Notes: a model not told the origin generated them from the letters alone. A DNA stretch of 48,553 nt from Loigolactobacillus zhaoyuanensis (GCF_003946385.1 NZ_RHOE01000014.1:1-48553), one strand, 5' to 3'; numbered from the stretch's first letter, positions 1 through 9,170 are shown. Numbers and translations: made by a program.

Positions 1-93
1 GCAATATTTTCTGGCCAGCTCGGCACCGCCGATATCATGGTCTAGATGTTCACTGATAATTTGCGCTTTTAAAACTGGGCTATATTTAACCAT
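1..93 (-). mobile_element. IS3-family-like transposase OrfA, N-terminal part only
   Basis: A minus-strand reading frame begins with ATG at 93 and runs off the left edge, giving 31 residues that start MVKYSPVLKAQII and include ELARKY. This is the pattern of the N-terminal helix-turn-helix of OrfA proteins of IS3-type elements, which bind the element ends. A GAGG ribosome binding site lies 10 nt upstream, inside a stem-loop. The rest of orfA, orfB and the far end of the element are outside the window, so completeness and subgroup cannot be judged. A cellular HTH protein is the alternative, less likely given the short leader and hairpin. Confidence 0.7.
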
Positions 94-103
94 GAAAAAA
101 GTA

Positions 104-142
104 CCTCACAATCATTAGACTCTTTGTCTAACAATTATGAGG
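104..142 (-). promoter_or_regulatory. Stem-loop over the transposase ribosome binding site
   Basis: The arms 104-120 and 126-142 pair over 17 bp, allowing three G-U wobbles, around a 5-nt loop. On the minus strand the 3' arm carries the GAGG that serves the transposase start at 93. Such hairpins at IS ends are known to keep transposase from being translated off read-through transcripts, because only an outside transcript contains both arms. The role here is inferred; the pairing is seen directly. Confidence 0.55.
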
Positions 143-149
143 CACTTCA

Positions 150-177
150 CTTTGCCATTATGGCAGAGCTTTTTTTG
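150..177 (+). terminator. Probable intrinsic terminator beside the IS end
   Basis: CTTTGCCA and TGGCAGAG pair over 8 bp, with one G-U, around a TTA loop and are followed by CTTTTTTT. It points rightward and would shield the downstream serine hydrolase gene from transcription coming out of the IS. Confidence 0.55.
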
Positions 178-295
178 TCACTGATGATTAGCTAGGCTTT
201 GAAAACGCGTAGTAATGACAGTTAAGTTTAATTTAAGGGTTAGTAATTATACTAAAAGTCATCAAGTTAAGTTTATAAAAGGAGATCAGTTTATT

Positions 296-1246
296 TTGCA
301 GCGACACCGACTTAAACAAAAGTACCGTCGTGGCTTGCATCGTATCGAATCGACCGTTGTAGTGTTAGGTTTAGCAACGCTGGGATTTTTAGGTTGGCAA
401 ACGGTAAATGCCGGTACTGGTTCTGCTCAAACAACACAGGCAGCAGCTACACGATCGTCTGTAAGTACGACGACGGCTGCAACTAAGCAGCGGGCCAGCA
501 TTACAAAAAAGCTTCAAACTTACTTAGACAAGGTGACTGCCGATGGTGATGCCAGCGTTAGTATTTACAGTTTAGCAGCTAATGGTTCGACCGCTACTAC
601 TGCTGATCAGCAAGTGTATGGCGCTGGAAAAATTAATGTTAGTAGTAACGGTACAACAACGGCAATACCAGCCAGTACATATAAACTTTTCATCGCGGCG
701 TACTTATTTCACCTCCACCAAAAAGGCGAGTTCAGTTGGACGACTGCCAATCGGGCCGGCTTTGAGCAAATGATCGTGAATTCTAGTAACGATTTCCCTT
801 TGAGTATTCGTGCCAAATATGGAACGGATAGCATTAATACGTTCATTAAAAATCAAGGGTGGACGAGCCCAGTTTTCGTTAACGACGAGGCAACTAATAC
901 GACAAGTCAAAGTTTGTGCCTGCTATTACAAAATCTAGATGCCGGAACGGGTGCATTTAGTAATAAAAGCGATCGTCAGTATCTATTGTCGCTAATGAAA
1001 AAGCAGATTTACCGCAGCGGGATTCCCGCTGGTGTGGCAGCAGTTGATAGTGGGGCCACAGTGGCGGATAAAGTTGGGTTCTTGGATGATGTCAATAACG
1101 ACGCCAGTATCGTCACTACCAGCGATGGTCACCGCTATATATTAGTTATCATGACGCATGGGCATCAGCAGACGACCTTAGATTTCTCAAGAATCAAAGA
1201 CATTGCCGAACAAGTTCAGAAAATTATGGGTACAGGCACGGACTAA
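296..1246 (+). CDS. Membrane-anchored class A beta-lactamase-like serine hydrolase
   Basis: This is a predicted cell-surface serine hydrolase of the class A beta-lactamase/penicillin-binding fold. After a basic N-terminus there is one hydrophobic segment (about residues 20-40), then a Ser/Thr/Ala-rich linker, then the catalytic domain. The three active-site motifs are visible: STYK (SxxK), SSN (in place of SDN) and KVG (in place of KTG). I start it at the TTG at 296, 11 nt after AAAGGAG; an ATG at 215 is in frame but has no ribosome binding site, and a TATACT -10-like box at 249-254 would put the transcript start after it. In lactobacilli such proteins are usually cell-wall-linked hydrolases of unknown substrate and do not confer penicillin resistance; substrate is not predictable. 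It stands alone between an IS edge and a convergent ABC operon. Confidence 0.8.
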   Translation: MQRHRLKQKYRRGLHRIESTVVVLGLATLGFLGWQTVNAGTGSAQTTQAAATRSSVSTTTAATKQRASITKKLQTYLDKVTADGDASVSIYSLAANGSTATTADQQVYGAGKINVSSNGTTTAIPASTYKLFIAAYLFHLHQKGEFSWTTANRAGFEQMIVNSSNDFPLSIRAKYGTDSINTFIKNQGWTSPVFVNDEATNTTSQSLCLLLQNLDAGTGAFSNKSDRQYLLSLMKKQIYRSGIPAGVAAVDSGATVADKVGFLDDVNNDASIVTTSDGHRYILVIMTHGHQQTTLDFSRIKDIAEQVQKIMGTGTD

Positions 1247-1303
1247 AGTGGCAGTGGTTAAAAAGAATGCGCATAACTTAACGACTTAAAATTTTAGAAA
1301 AAA

Positions 1304-1330
1304 AGAGCTCCCAGTTGGGAGCTCTTTTTC
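1304..1330. terminator. Bidirectional terminator between convergent genes
   Basis: A perfect 9-bp stem, AGAGCTCCC/GGGAGCTCT, with loop AGTT is flanked by A-rich sequence on the left and TTTTT on the right, so it can end transcripts of both the hydrolase gene and the ABC operon. Confidence 0.85.
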
Positions 1331-1366
1331 TAAATGATCGAAGTTGCGGACTTTTGTTGTGACCAT

Positions 1367-3154
1367 CTAGCTATCGAATTGGCTATTGTACAATTTGGCG
1401 TAAAAGCCATTAGCTGCTAGCAGACTTTGATGGGTCCCACGTTCAATAATACGGCCTTGATCGATAACTAAGATTTGGTCGGCAGCTTGAATCGTTGATA
1501 AACGATGAGCGATCACAAAGCTAGTTTTGTTTTGCAATAAGGTTGCCATGGCCTTTTGGACGTCAGCTTCGGTGTTACTGTCAATTGAGGCTGTCGCTTC
1601 ATCTAACACTAGCACTGGTGCTTCAGCGACAAAAGCGCGGGCAATACTGAGTAATTGTCGCTGGCCTTGTGAGAGACTATGCGCATTTTCACTTAGAATT
1701 GTATCGTAACCATTGGGTAATTGAGTAATGAAAGTATCAGCGTTAGCTCTGACGGCGGCCAAACGTACAGCCGCATCAGTTGCTTCTAAGCGCCCCAAGC
1801 GGATATTTTCACGGATACTCATTTGAAAAATGAATGGTTCCTGCTGAACGATAGTCACCATACGCCGGAGGTCATGGCGCTGAATATCTGTGACATCCAC
1901 GTCATCTAATAGAATACGGCCTTGTTGCAGCGGATATAAATTAGTTAGTAGATTCATGATCGTTGTTTTGCCGGCACCAGTTGGACCGACCAAGGCGATC
2001 ACTTCGCCGGGCTTTGCGCTGAGATTGATGTCTTGCAGAATCATTTTTTGGTCATAAGCGAAGGAGACGTGCTCAAAAGTAACGTTACCCTCTGTGTGGG
2101 TGAGCCGGCGTGCATGAGTTGCATCCTGCTCCGGTCGTTCATCAATTAATTTGAAAACTCGTTCAGCGCTAGCTAATGATAATTGCAAGGTGTTGATCAA
2201 ATCTAGAATATTATTGATCGGACCAGTGAAATTACGTAAATAAATTAGAAAAGTAAAAATTATACCAACCGTGATGGCATGACTACCCATTAAGATTGAA
2301 AGCGCACCTGCTGCAGTGATCAAAACATAAGCGATATTATTGATCATATTGTTGAACGGACCAATCGTACTGGAAAATGCTTGTGCTCGAAAAGCGGCTT
2401 TGGTGTACTCCGTATTAGTGGTATCAAAAGCAACCATCGTTTCCGCAGTATGGTCAAATAACTGAATCAATTGTTTGCCGGAGACTGATTCTTCAATTTG
2501 CGTATTAAGACTACCTAGCGCTTGTTGCTGGGTGACGAAAGCTTTCTGGGTGATCCGAGCAATCGCCTTAGTAAAAATATAAGTAGCGACGGAACTAAGT
2601 AGCGCGATTACAGTCAGTAGAGGTGATAAAATCAGCATGGCAATGCCCATACCGACAACACTGATCACACCGGTAAACAGCTGCACGAAGGTCTGCATCA
2701 GGGCGGTATTAATGTTATCGACGTCATTAGTTAAGCGGCTCATGACATCACCGTTATCGTGGGTATCAAAGTAGCGCATCGGGAGCTGTTGCAGATTAGC
2801 AAACACATCATGGCGAATTTGGGCGCTGGTATCTTGGGCAACGCGGATCATGATTTTATTTTGAAAATAAATGAAGATACTGGAGGTGATATACATCAAC
2901 GCCATAGCTAGGCAGACGAGCAAAAGCAAACGCAGCTTACCGTGGCTAATAAAACGGTCAATGATGATCCCATTTAAGCGGGTACCGACTATGGTTACAA
3001 CCGTGGTCACAAGAGTCAGAAAAAAAACGAGTACCAATTTTGAACGCCGTGAATCTAAATAATGCCAAATACGTTTCAGCGAGCTTTTCCAATCAGTAAG
3101 CTGTACTTTTTCAGGGTGAATGGCACGGGGGCCAGGTCGATTATTCATGTCCAA
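1367..3154 (-). CDS. ABC exporter half-transporter, second subunit (permease plus ATPase)
   Basis: This is a full half-transporter of the multidrug exporter type: an N-terminal six-helix membrane domain (about residues 35-325) and a C-terminal nucleotide-binding domain. The ATPase has Walker A GPTGAGKTT, an unusual signature LSQGQ, and Walker B VLVLDEATASID with the catalytic Glu present. It is the partner of the gene just upstream, which it overlaps by about a dozen bases, the standard arrangement of heterodimeric exporters such as LmrCD or BmrCD. GTG 3163, TTG 3154 and ATG 3148 are possible starts; TTG 3154 lies 8 nt from AGGAGG and is chosen. Because the partner gene carries a stop codon, this subunit may lack a functional mate. 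Substrate unknown; drugs or lipids are typical for the family. Confidence 0.85.
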   Translation of the reverse strand: MDMNNRPGPRAIHPEKVQLTDWKSSLKRIWHYLDSRRSKLVLVFFLTLVTTVVTIVGTRLNGIIIDRFISHGKLRLLLLVCLAMALMYITSSIFIYFQNKIMIRVAQDTSAQIRHDVFANLQQLPMRYFDTHDNGDVMSRLTNDVDNINTALMQTFVQLFTGVISVVGMGIAMLILSPLLTVIALLSSVATYIFTKAIARITQKAFVTQQQALGSLNTQIEESVSGKQLIQLFDHTAETMVAFDTTNTEYTKAAFRAQAFSSTIGPFNNMINNIAYVLITAAGALSILMGSHAITVGIIFTFLIYLRNFTGPINNILDLINTLQLSLASAERVFKLIDERPEQDATHARRLTHTEGNVTFEHVSFAYDQKMILQDINLSAKPGEVIALVGPTGAGKTTIMNLLTNLYPLQQGRILLDDVDVTDIQRHDLRRMVTIVQQEPFIFQMSIRENIRLGRLEATDAAVRLAAVRANADTFITQLPNGYDTILSENAHSLSQGQRQLLSIARAFVAEAPVLVLDEATASIDSNTEADVQKAMATLLQNKTSFVIAHRLSTIQAADQILVIDQGRIIERGTHQSLLAANGFYAKLYNSQFDS

Positions 3155-4868
3155 AGCGGCCACCTCCTAATTGGGTCTTCACTAAATGCTGATAAAAGCT
3201 TGAACGCTGTAGTAGTTGCGCATGAGTACCTTGAGCTGCTAATTTACCATCCTCTAAAACAATAATTTGGTCGCAATCGATTACATTGGTGACACGCTGC
3301 GAAATAATAATTGTTGTTTTATGCTTACGGGTTGTGGCTAACTGATCCTTGATCTGGGCATTAGTTGTTTGATCAACGGCGCTGGTGGCATCGTCCATGA
3401 TCAAAATATCCGGATCTGGCACCAAAGCGCGAGCAATATTTAAACGCTGGCGCTGACCCCCAGAAAAATTTTTACCTTTTTGCTCAACAGTTGCATCGAA
3501 ATGTTGTGGTAGGTGGGTAATAAATTCTTCAGCGTCAGCAATAACGGCAGCAGATTCAAGTTGACTATCAGGTGCATTTGGTGCGCCGTAAGTTAAATTA
3601 TCGCGGATCGTTCCAGAAAAGAGTAGCGAATCTTGTAATGCGACGGCGATTTTGGCGTGTATGTCGGGTAGGCTTAGCTGTTGAATATCGACATTACCGA
3701 TCAAGATTTTACCGCTGTAGCCGTCGATGCTACGGGTCAATAATTTAATGATCGAGCTTTTACCGGAACCAGTTGCGCCAATAATGCCTAACCACTGACC
3801 ATTTTTAAGATTGAAATTAATTTGATCGAGAATTGGTTTGCTTGCGTCATAACCGAAACTAACATTTTCAAATTGAATACTACTGTCAACTGGCCGCTTA
3901 GCGCTAGTAGCAGGTAAATTTTCGTCGATCTATTCATCTAAAACAGCCTGAACGCGGGTGGTTGAGGTAACAGCGCGCGAGAAAGAGGTGATGATGTTGA
4001 CTGTTTGCACCATAGCAGTTGTAATTTGGATCATGTAATTGACGAAAGCCATGATCTCACCATTACTAATTAGATGGCTAATAGCTAGATTACCACCGTA
4101 GCCAAGGGCGACAACCACACCAAGGTTTAGTAATAGCTGAATGATCGGTGCCAAAATAACGGTTGCTGTGGCTGCATTTTGACTTTTTTGCCGTAATTGC
4201 TCGTTTTCAGTTTTGAATTGGGAAAATTGATGATTTTCTAATACATAAGCTTTGATCGTTTTAGCGCCTTGTAGGTTTTCACGCATTACCCGATTGATCG
4301 TATCGACTGCTTGTTGCATTTTAGTATAAAGTGGGATGCTACGACGAACAACGAATGACAAGAAGACGATCAGAATGGGAATGATAACGAATAAAATCGG
4401 TGCTAAATTAGGACAGACGATCACTGACATCACAATTCCGCCTAACATTAGCATCGGTGAACGAACAAGTCCCCGGGTGACCATCATCATTAAGTTTTGC
4501 ATCTGGGTCACGTCGTTTGTGATCCGTGTGATCATGGTAGCTGGTTCAAGGCCATGGGGGCTACGATCTGCCAGTGCAATGTGCAACATACGACTGCGTA
4601 ATGCTTTGCCCATTGTTAAAGAAGCATAGCTGCCTAATGTCCCCGCGCCAACGCCAAAAAATAAGCCTAGAATTGCAAAAAGGAGCATTAAAAGCATGTG
4701 ATTGATCACATAAGTCATATCACCTTTGCCTAGACCATTATCAATAATTTGTGACATCAATGTTGGCTGTTGTAAATCGCAAAAAACTTCACCAAGCATA
4801 ACAAATGGCGCAAGAAAGAAACAGAGTCTACTTTTACCGTGTGCGTGCTGCATAATAATTTTAAACAA
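3141..4868 (-). pseudogene. ABC exporter half-transporter, first subunit, interrupted by an in-frame TAG
   Basis: The reading frame encodes the whole family architecture: a six-helix membrane domain, then a nucleotide-binding domain with Walker A GATGSGKSS, signature FSGGQ and Walker B ILIMDDATSAVD. It is broken by one TAG codon at 3932-3930, just where the membrane domain ends (after AVLDE). The frame is intact on both sides, so a single base change explains it; CAG (Gln) is the likely ancestral codon. After the stop there is no ATG with a ribosome binding site before Walker A, so a free ATPase domain is not expected. Asp in place of the catalytic Glu in Walker B is normal for the degenerate-site subunit of heterodimeric exporters and is not damage. 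The start is TTG 4868, 8 nt after GGGAG; the ATG at 4883 lacks a site. Sequencing error or suppression are alternatives. Confidence 0.85.
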
Positions 4869-4901
4869 GCTATCATCTCCCATAAAAAGGACGATTTTAA
4901 C

Positions 4902-4936
4902 TAATCTAATTTCGTTATATTAGATTAACTATTATA
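4902..4936 (-). promoter_or_regulatory. Promoter -10 with adjacent inverted-repeat operator of the ABC operon
   Basis: TAATCTAAT (4902-4910) and ATTAGATTA (4919-4927) form a perfect 9-bp inverted repeat with an 8-bp spacer. On the minus strand it lies directly after a TATAAT box (4936-4931) and about 34 nt before the TTG start. This is the usual position for a repressor operator. A MarR- or TetR-type drug-responsive repressor would fit an exporter operon, but no such gene is in the window. The -35 region is weak. Confidence 0.5.
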
Positions 4937-5036
4937 AAAATATTCTATCACTAATTGATTTAAATCAGAACGCTGTTTACTTATATCGCTTACAATTTAG
5001 TCAGTTTTTTATGTTAAATCAGTTTATGTACAGTAA

Positions 5037-5073
5037 AACCGTTCAAGTTAGGTAAAAGATAACTTGAACGGTT
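5037..5073 (-). terminator. Stem-loop terminator after the Ntn hydrolase gene
   Basis: A perfect 14-bp stem (arms 5037-5050 and 5060-5073) with a 9-nt loop lies just past the stop of the minus-strand gene. On that strand it is followed by TTTACTG, a short U-tract. Confidence 0.6.
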
Positions 5074-5083
5074 CATTGATAAC

Positions 5084-6067
5084 TTAATTGACTTCATGGA
5101 ATTGTTGCTGTGTTTGTAATGGAAATTCTACTGGTGCCGCACTGTTTAGAAGCTTTTCCGTTAGTTTAACCTGTGTAATAGTTTGGTCGGCATATGGTTG
5201 CATGTAAAAAGTTGGTTCAGCTAGACTCATGTAGCCACGATATTGGGTGTAATCGAAGTCACCGTCAGCTTGGATTTTCACACCTCTAGGAATTTCAACG
5301 TTGTTTAAAATATGTGATAACGTGTTGATGGCCGCGCCGGTATTCGCTGCAACTTCGGTATACTGCCGGGTGAAGGCGGTACGAATAAAGCGCGAAACGG
5401 AAGTATAGTCGCCAGGCAAACCTAGTGCGCCAGTGCCAGCGCCAAAACTATTGGCGGTAAACTCACCATAGGGTTTATCACTGTGCAACCCAGGATTCAA
5501 CTGAACGTAGTTGTTTAAATTTTTTAAGTGCCAATCAAAATCTGGTGAATTAGTCATTACGCCAACTGGGTTATCGGTGATCTTGACACCAGTGGCTTGC
5601 TGTTCGATCACCACGCTAGCCCCGGTGCTGTCGGCAACGATCCAGTGCAGTGGCACAACGATTTTTAAAAGACTATTTGGGACAGCCAGGATATTAACGT
5701 TAGCAAATTTTTCCTTTAAATCAGCAATGCTGGCCACGTTACCTAAAATCCAGTTAAGGACTTCGTGGGAGGCAAGATTAGTGGCACCGTTTTGTGGTTG
5801 TGCAGCATAAACGGATTCGGTGAAGTATAAAGCTGCCGCGCCAACACCTTTTTCGTTGACGCCATCCACGAGAATATAACCATTCAAATTGCGCCCAGCA
5901 CCAACAAAGCCATAGCGAGTATCAAAACCGGTTGTGGTAGCATCGCTGGTGAAATGATGTTGCCGGGGGATCACAACTGGCCGACCGCCTAACTCAAATC
6001 CAAAATCCATTGTTCGTGCCAAAAACCAATTACTATTGGCATCTTTATAAGTTAAGCTCGTACACAC
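5084..6067 (-). CDS. Choloylglycine hydrolase family (linear amide C-N hydrolase)
   Basis: This is an Ntn-type hydrolase of the bile salt hydrolase/penicillin V acylase family, 327 aa, the usual length. The start codon GTG is directly followed by Cys2, the nucleophile exposed after Met removal. Arg18 and Asp21 (FLARTMDF) match the conserved catalytic residues, VMTNSPDFDWH carries the conserved Asn, and GLPGDYTSVSRF holds the conserved Arg. GDYTS is closer to penicillin V acylase-type sequences than the GDLSS common in bile salt hydrolases, so I leave the substrate open: bile salts, N-acyl homoserine lactones and penicillin V are all known for the family. No signal peptide, so cytoplasmic. GTG 6067 is chosen because AGGGAG lies 9 nt upstream and because it places Cys at position 2. 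Confidence 0.9.
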   Translation of the reverse strand: MCTSLTYKDANSNWFLARTMDFGFELGGRPVVIPRQHHFTSDATTTGFDTRYGFVGAGRNLNGYILVDGVNEKGVGAAALYFTESVYAAQPQNGATNLASHEVLNWILGNVASIADLKEKFANVNILAVPNSLLKIVVPLHWIVADSTGASVVIEQQATGVKITDNPVGVMTNSPDFDWHLKNLNNYVQLNPGLHSDKPYGEFTANSFGAGTGALGLPGDYTSVSRFIRTAFTRQYTEVAANTGAAINTLSHILNNVEIPRGVKIQADGDFDYTQYRGYMSLAEPTFYMQPYADQTITQVKLTEKLLNSAAPVEFPLQTQQQFHEVN

Positions 6068-6289
6068 ACTGCATCACGCTCCCTAATAATTTGCTTAATT
6101 TTAGCACGCAGCGTTGATATAAAAAAGTCTTTACAATTAATTAGCCGGCTTGAGTGAAAATTATTGCTGCCACTTAGGCATCAGCATAGACTGTTGGTGC
6201 ACCGATCAAAGTTAAGAAAAGCGGTACCTTTTTGTTGAAAGTCGTATAATGTAATTATGAATAAGGTTAATCAATTTAAGGAGGAACTC

Positions 6290-8824
6290 ATGACAGAATT
6301 AACACGTTTTTATCAGACCTTCCAACCGACGCACTATGATATTTTTTTGGACATCAACCGGGCAGCCAAACAATTCAGCGGTAAGACCACGATCACTGGT
6401 ACTGCCAAAACGCAGGCGATTGCGATCCATCAAAAGGGGTTAGTGATCGAATCAGTTCAAGCTGATGGACAGAATGTATCTTTCACCACTGATAAGGCGG
6501 CCGACGCGATTCGAATCGACTTAGCTAAAACAGGTAACGTCACCTTAATGATCAGTTATCAGGCCACTTTAACCGACTCGATGATGGGAATTTATCCGTC
6601 ATACTATGAAGTGAATGGCGAAAAGAAACAAATTATTGGGACGCAATTTGAGACGAATTTTGCACGCCAAGCTTTTCCATGTATTGATGAACCAGAAGCC
6701 AAAGCGACATTTGATTTGGCCATCAAGTTTGATGAGCATGCTGACGAAACGATCATTAGCAATATGCCGGAAATTCGTAATGAAAATGGTATCCATTATT
6801 TTGATACCACCGTTCGGATGTCGACGTATTTGATTGCTTTTGCCTTTGGTGAACTACAAAGTAAATTAACTACCACTAAAAGTGGCGTACAGGTCGGCGT
6901 TTTCGGGACTAAAGCGCATCAAGCTAACGAATTAGATTTTGCGTTAGATATTGCTAAACGGTCGATCGAATTCTATGAAGATTTCTATCAAACCCCATAC
7001 CCGCTACCGCATTCTTGGCAGCTGGCCTTACCTGATTTTTCGGCGGGGGCAATGGAGAACTGGGGCTTAGTTACTTATCGTGAAGCCTACTTATTGCTTG
7101 ATCCAGATAATACGGCGCTAGATATGAAGCAACGTGTTGCCACGGTGATCGCGCATGAATTGGCTCATCAATGGTTCGGTGATTTGGTCACGATGAAGTG
7201 GTGGGATGATCTATGGTTAAATGAAAGTTTTGCTAATATGATGGAATATGTGGCTATTGATGCGCTCGAACCTGACTGGCATATCTGGGAAACTTTCCAA
7301 AAATCAGAAGCGGCTGCAGCTTTGCAACGTGACGCAACTGATGGGGTACAATCAGTCCATGTTCAAGTTGAAAACCCTGCAGAAATTGATGCGCTGTTCG
7401 ATAGTGCGATCGTTTATGCAAAAGGCGCACGGATGTTGGTCATGGCGCGAGCATTGGTTGGTGATAAGGCTTTGCGTGCTGGTCTGAAAGCTTATTTTGC
7501 TGCCCATCAATTTGATAATGCAACTGGGGCTGATTTATGGGCTGCGCTAGGTGACGCCGCTAACATGGATGTCGGTGCAATTATGAATTCATGGCTGGAA
7601 CAACCAGGTTATCCGGTGGTGACAGCAGCAATTGTTGATGGTCAGTTGACCTTGTCACAGCTACAATTTTTCATTGGTAAGGGGCAAGAAATTGGCCGCC
7701 AATGGCAAGTGCCACTGAATAGTAATTATACGGCGGCACCGGCAATTTTGACTGACAAAAGCGTAGCGTTAGGCGAGTATGCGCAATTACGCAAAGCTAG
7801 TGGGCAGCCATTCCGCTTAAATGTCGGCAACAATTCACATTTCATTGTTAAATACGATCAAACATTGTTGAATGATATTTTGAATAATGTCACTGCAATG
7901 GATGCTATTTCACAATTACAAATTCTACAAGATCTGCGTTTGTTGGCTGAAGGTGGTCAAGTATCTTATGCCGCTGTAGTGCCATTGTTGTCCCGTTTTG
8001 CCAACAGCCGATCAACAGTTGTTAACGCAGCTTTGTATCAGGTTGCAGGTAATCTGAAGAAATTCGTTACACCAGATTCTTTTGCGGAAACTAATTTGCA
8101 AACATTCTTTGATCAATTGAGTGCGACCCAAGTTGCGCGCTTAGGTTGGACCGCAAAGACTGATGAATCCAACGACGATCAGTTAACACGGCCATACGTT
8201 TTAAGCGCAGCCTTATACGCTAAAAATACGGACGCAATTGCGGCGGCGCATGATTTATTCACGGCTAACCAAACTCAATTAGCCACTTTACCAGCGGGTA
8301 TTCGCGTGTTTGTTTTAACTAATGAAGTTAAAAACTTCGGCAGTACCGAATTGTTTGATCAGTTCTTGCTAGCTTATCGCCGATCCACCGATGCCAGTTA
8401 CAAGGCTGATTTATGTGCTGCTCTGACTAGCACCGCCGACGTGGCACTGATCACGCGCTTGATCGGAAAGTTTGAAGATGCGGAAACCATCAAGCCGCAA
8501 GATTTACGTGCTTGGTTCCGTGGTGTTTTAGCCAATGATGACGCGCAACAAGCGGCATGGGACTGGATCCGTAATGATTGGCAGTGGTTGGAAGATACAG
8601 TCGGCGGCGATATGGAATTCTCCACCTATATTACCGTTATCGCCGGAATTTTCCACACGCCAGAACGCTTAGCGGAATTCAAAGCCTTCTTTGAACCTAA
8701 ACTCGCCACACCAGGTTTAACCCGCGAAATCACGATGGACATTAAAGTCATCGCAAGTCGTGTTGATCTGATCGAGGCAGAAAAACAGGCTGTAAACGCC
8801 GCTGTTGCAGCGGTTGTTGAATAG
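6290..8824 (+). CDS. pepN: Aminopeptidase N, zinc metallopeptidase of family M1
   Basis: A cytoplasmic aminopeptidase that removes N-terminal residues from peptides taken up from protein-rich media. The 844-aa product has the M1 hallmarks: the exopeptidase motif GAMEN, and the zinc motif HELAHQW followed 18 residues after HExxH by the Glu of WLNESFA. The length matches lactic acid bacterial PepN. The ATG at 6290 is chosen because AAGGAGG lies directly upstream; an in-frame ATG at 6257 has no site. A TATAAT box (6245-6250) sits about 40 bp before the start. It is a single-gene unit closed by a strong terminator. Confidence 0.96.
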   Translation: MTELTRFYQTFQPTHYDIFLDINRAAKQFSGKTTITGTAKTQAIAIHQKGLVIESVQADGQNVSFTTDKAADAIRIDLAKTGNVTLMISYQATLTDSMMGIYPSYYEVNGEKKQIIGTQFETNFARQAFPCIDEPEAKATFDLAIKFDEHADETIISNMPEIRNENGIHYFDTTVRMSTYLIAFAFGELQSKLTTTKSGVQVGVFGTKAHQANELDFALDIAKRSIEFYEDFYQTPYPLPHSWQLALPDFSAGAMENWGLVTYREAYLLLDPDNTALDMKQRVATVIAHELAHQWFGDLVTMKWWDDLWLNESFANMMEYVAIDALEPDWHIWETFQKSEAAAALQRDATDGVQSVHVQVENPAEIDALFDSAIVYAKGARMLVMARALVGDKALRAGLKAYFAAHQFDNATGADLWAALGDAANMDVGAIMNSWLEQPGYPVVTAAIVDGQLTLSQLQFFIGKGQEIGRQWQVPLNSNYTAAPAILTDKSVALGEYAQLRKASGQPFRLNVGNNSHFIVKYDQTLLNDILNNVTAMDAISQLQILQDLRLLAEGGQVSYAAVVPLLSRFANSRSTVVNAALYQVAGNLKKFVTPDSFAETNLQTFFDQLSATQVARLGWTAKTDESNDDQLTRPYVLSAALYAKNTDAIAAAHDLFTANQTQLATLPAGIRVFVLTNEVKNFGSTELFDQFLLAYRRSTDASYKADLCAALTSTADVALITRLIGKFEDAETIKPQDLRAWFRGVLANDDAQQAAWDWIRNDWQWLEDTVGGDMEFSTYITVIAGIFHTPERLAEFKAFFEPKLATPGLTREITMDIKVIASRVDLIEAEKQAVNAAVAAVVE

Positions 8825-8838
8825 TTAATTGATCGTCA

Positions 8839-8875
8839 AGAGCTAACTTGGAACTATTCTGAGTTAGCTCTTTTT
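8839..8875 (+). terminator. Terminator of pepN
   Basis: AGAGCTAAC (8839-8847) pairs perfectly with GTTAGCTCT (8863-8871) and is followed by TTTT. Confidence 0.85.
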
Positions 8876-8888
8876 ATGTACGCTGAAA

Positions 8889-8925
8889 TAAAAAAAGAGT
8901 GTGACATCAGTAAAATTATGTCACA
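8889..8925 (-). terminator. Terminator of the 73-aa gene
   Basis: On the minus strand TGTGACAT and ATGTCACA form an 8-bp stem followed by CTC and seven T. It lies just past the stop of the small minus-strand gene and converges with the pepN terminator. Confidence 0.8.
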
Positions 8926-8948
8926 TCCTCATGCTGCGAGGTAACGCG

Positions 8949-9170
8949 TTATTTTTCAACTAAATCAGCGCTAATAACGTCTTTCGCGGCAAATATTTTA
9001 TGCTGACTGCCGTCATAGGTGATATCGTAGCGAACGGCGCGACCGATATTGAGAAAGTCATGACTAGTGGTTTCAATTACGGCATCGTTGGTTGTAACGG
9101 CAACAGTTGAAACTTCATTAAGGGTCAGTGTTTGGCCGTTTGCAAGCTTGATCGTTAAAATATTGTCCAT
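8949..9170 (-). CDS. Small hypothetical protein, 73 aa
   Basis: I do not recognise this protein. It begins MDNILTIKLANGQTLTL and reads as a string of short beta strands (LTIKLANG, VSTVAVTTN, VRYDITYDG), ending with a charged tail, with no cysteine, signal peptide or membrane segment. The ATG at 9170 has AAAGGA 8 nt upstream; an upstream in-frame start at 9233 has none. It is transcribed away from the SOS operon and has its own terminator. A function cannot be proposed from sequence. Confidence 0.7.
   Translation of the reverse strand: MDNILTIKLANGQTLTLNEVSTVAVTTNDAVIETTSHDFLNIGRAVRYDITYDGSQHKIFAAKDVISADLVEK

Noticed and set aside
215-295. Upstream ATG start of the serine hydrolase
   Set aside because: No ribosome binding site, and a likely -10 box lies downstream of it; the TTG at 296 follows AAAGGAG at proper spacing.
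296-1246. A beta-lactam resistance gene
   Set aside because: Motifs are degenerate (SSN, KVG) and lactobacillus homologues are surface hydrolases; no basis for a resistance claim.
3141-3740. Free-standing 199-aa ABC ATPase
   Set aside because: It is the C-terminal part of the interrupted exporter gene. Its apparent start is an internal Leu codon (TTG) without a binding site, and it would lack Walker A.
4336-4629. 97-aa plus-strand frame inside the exporter gene
   Set aside because: Antisense to membrane-helix codons, no binding site; open only because of codon bias.
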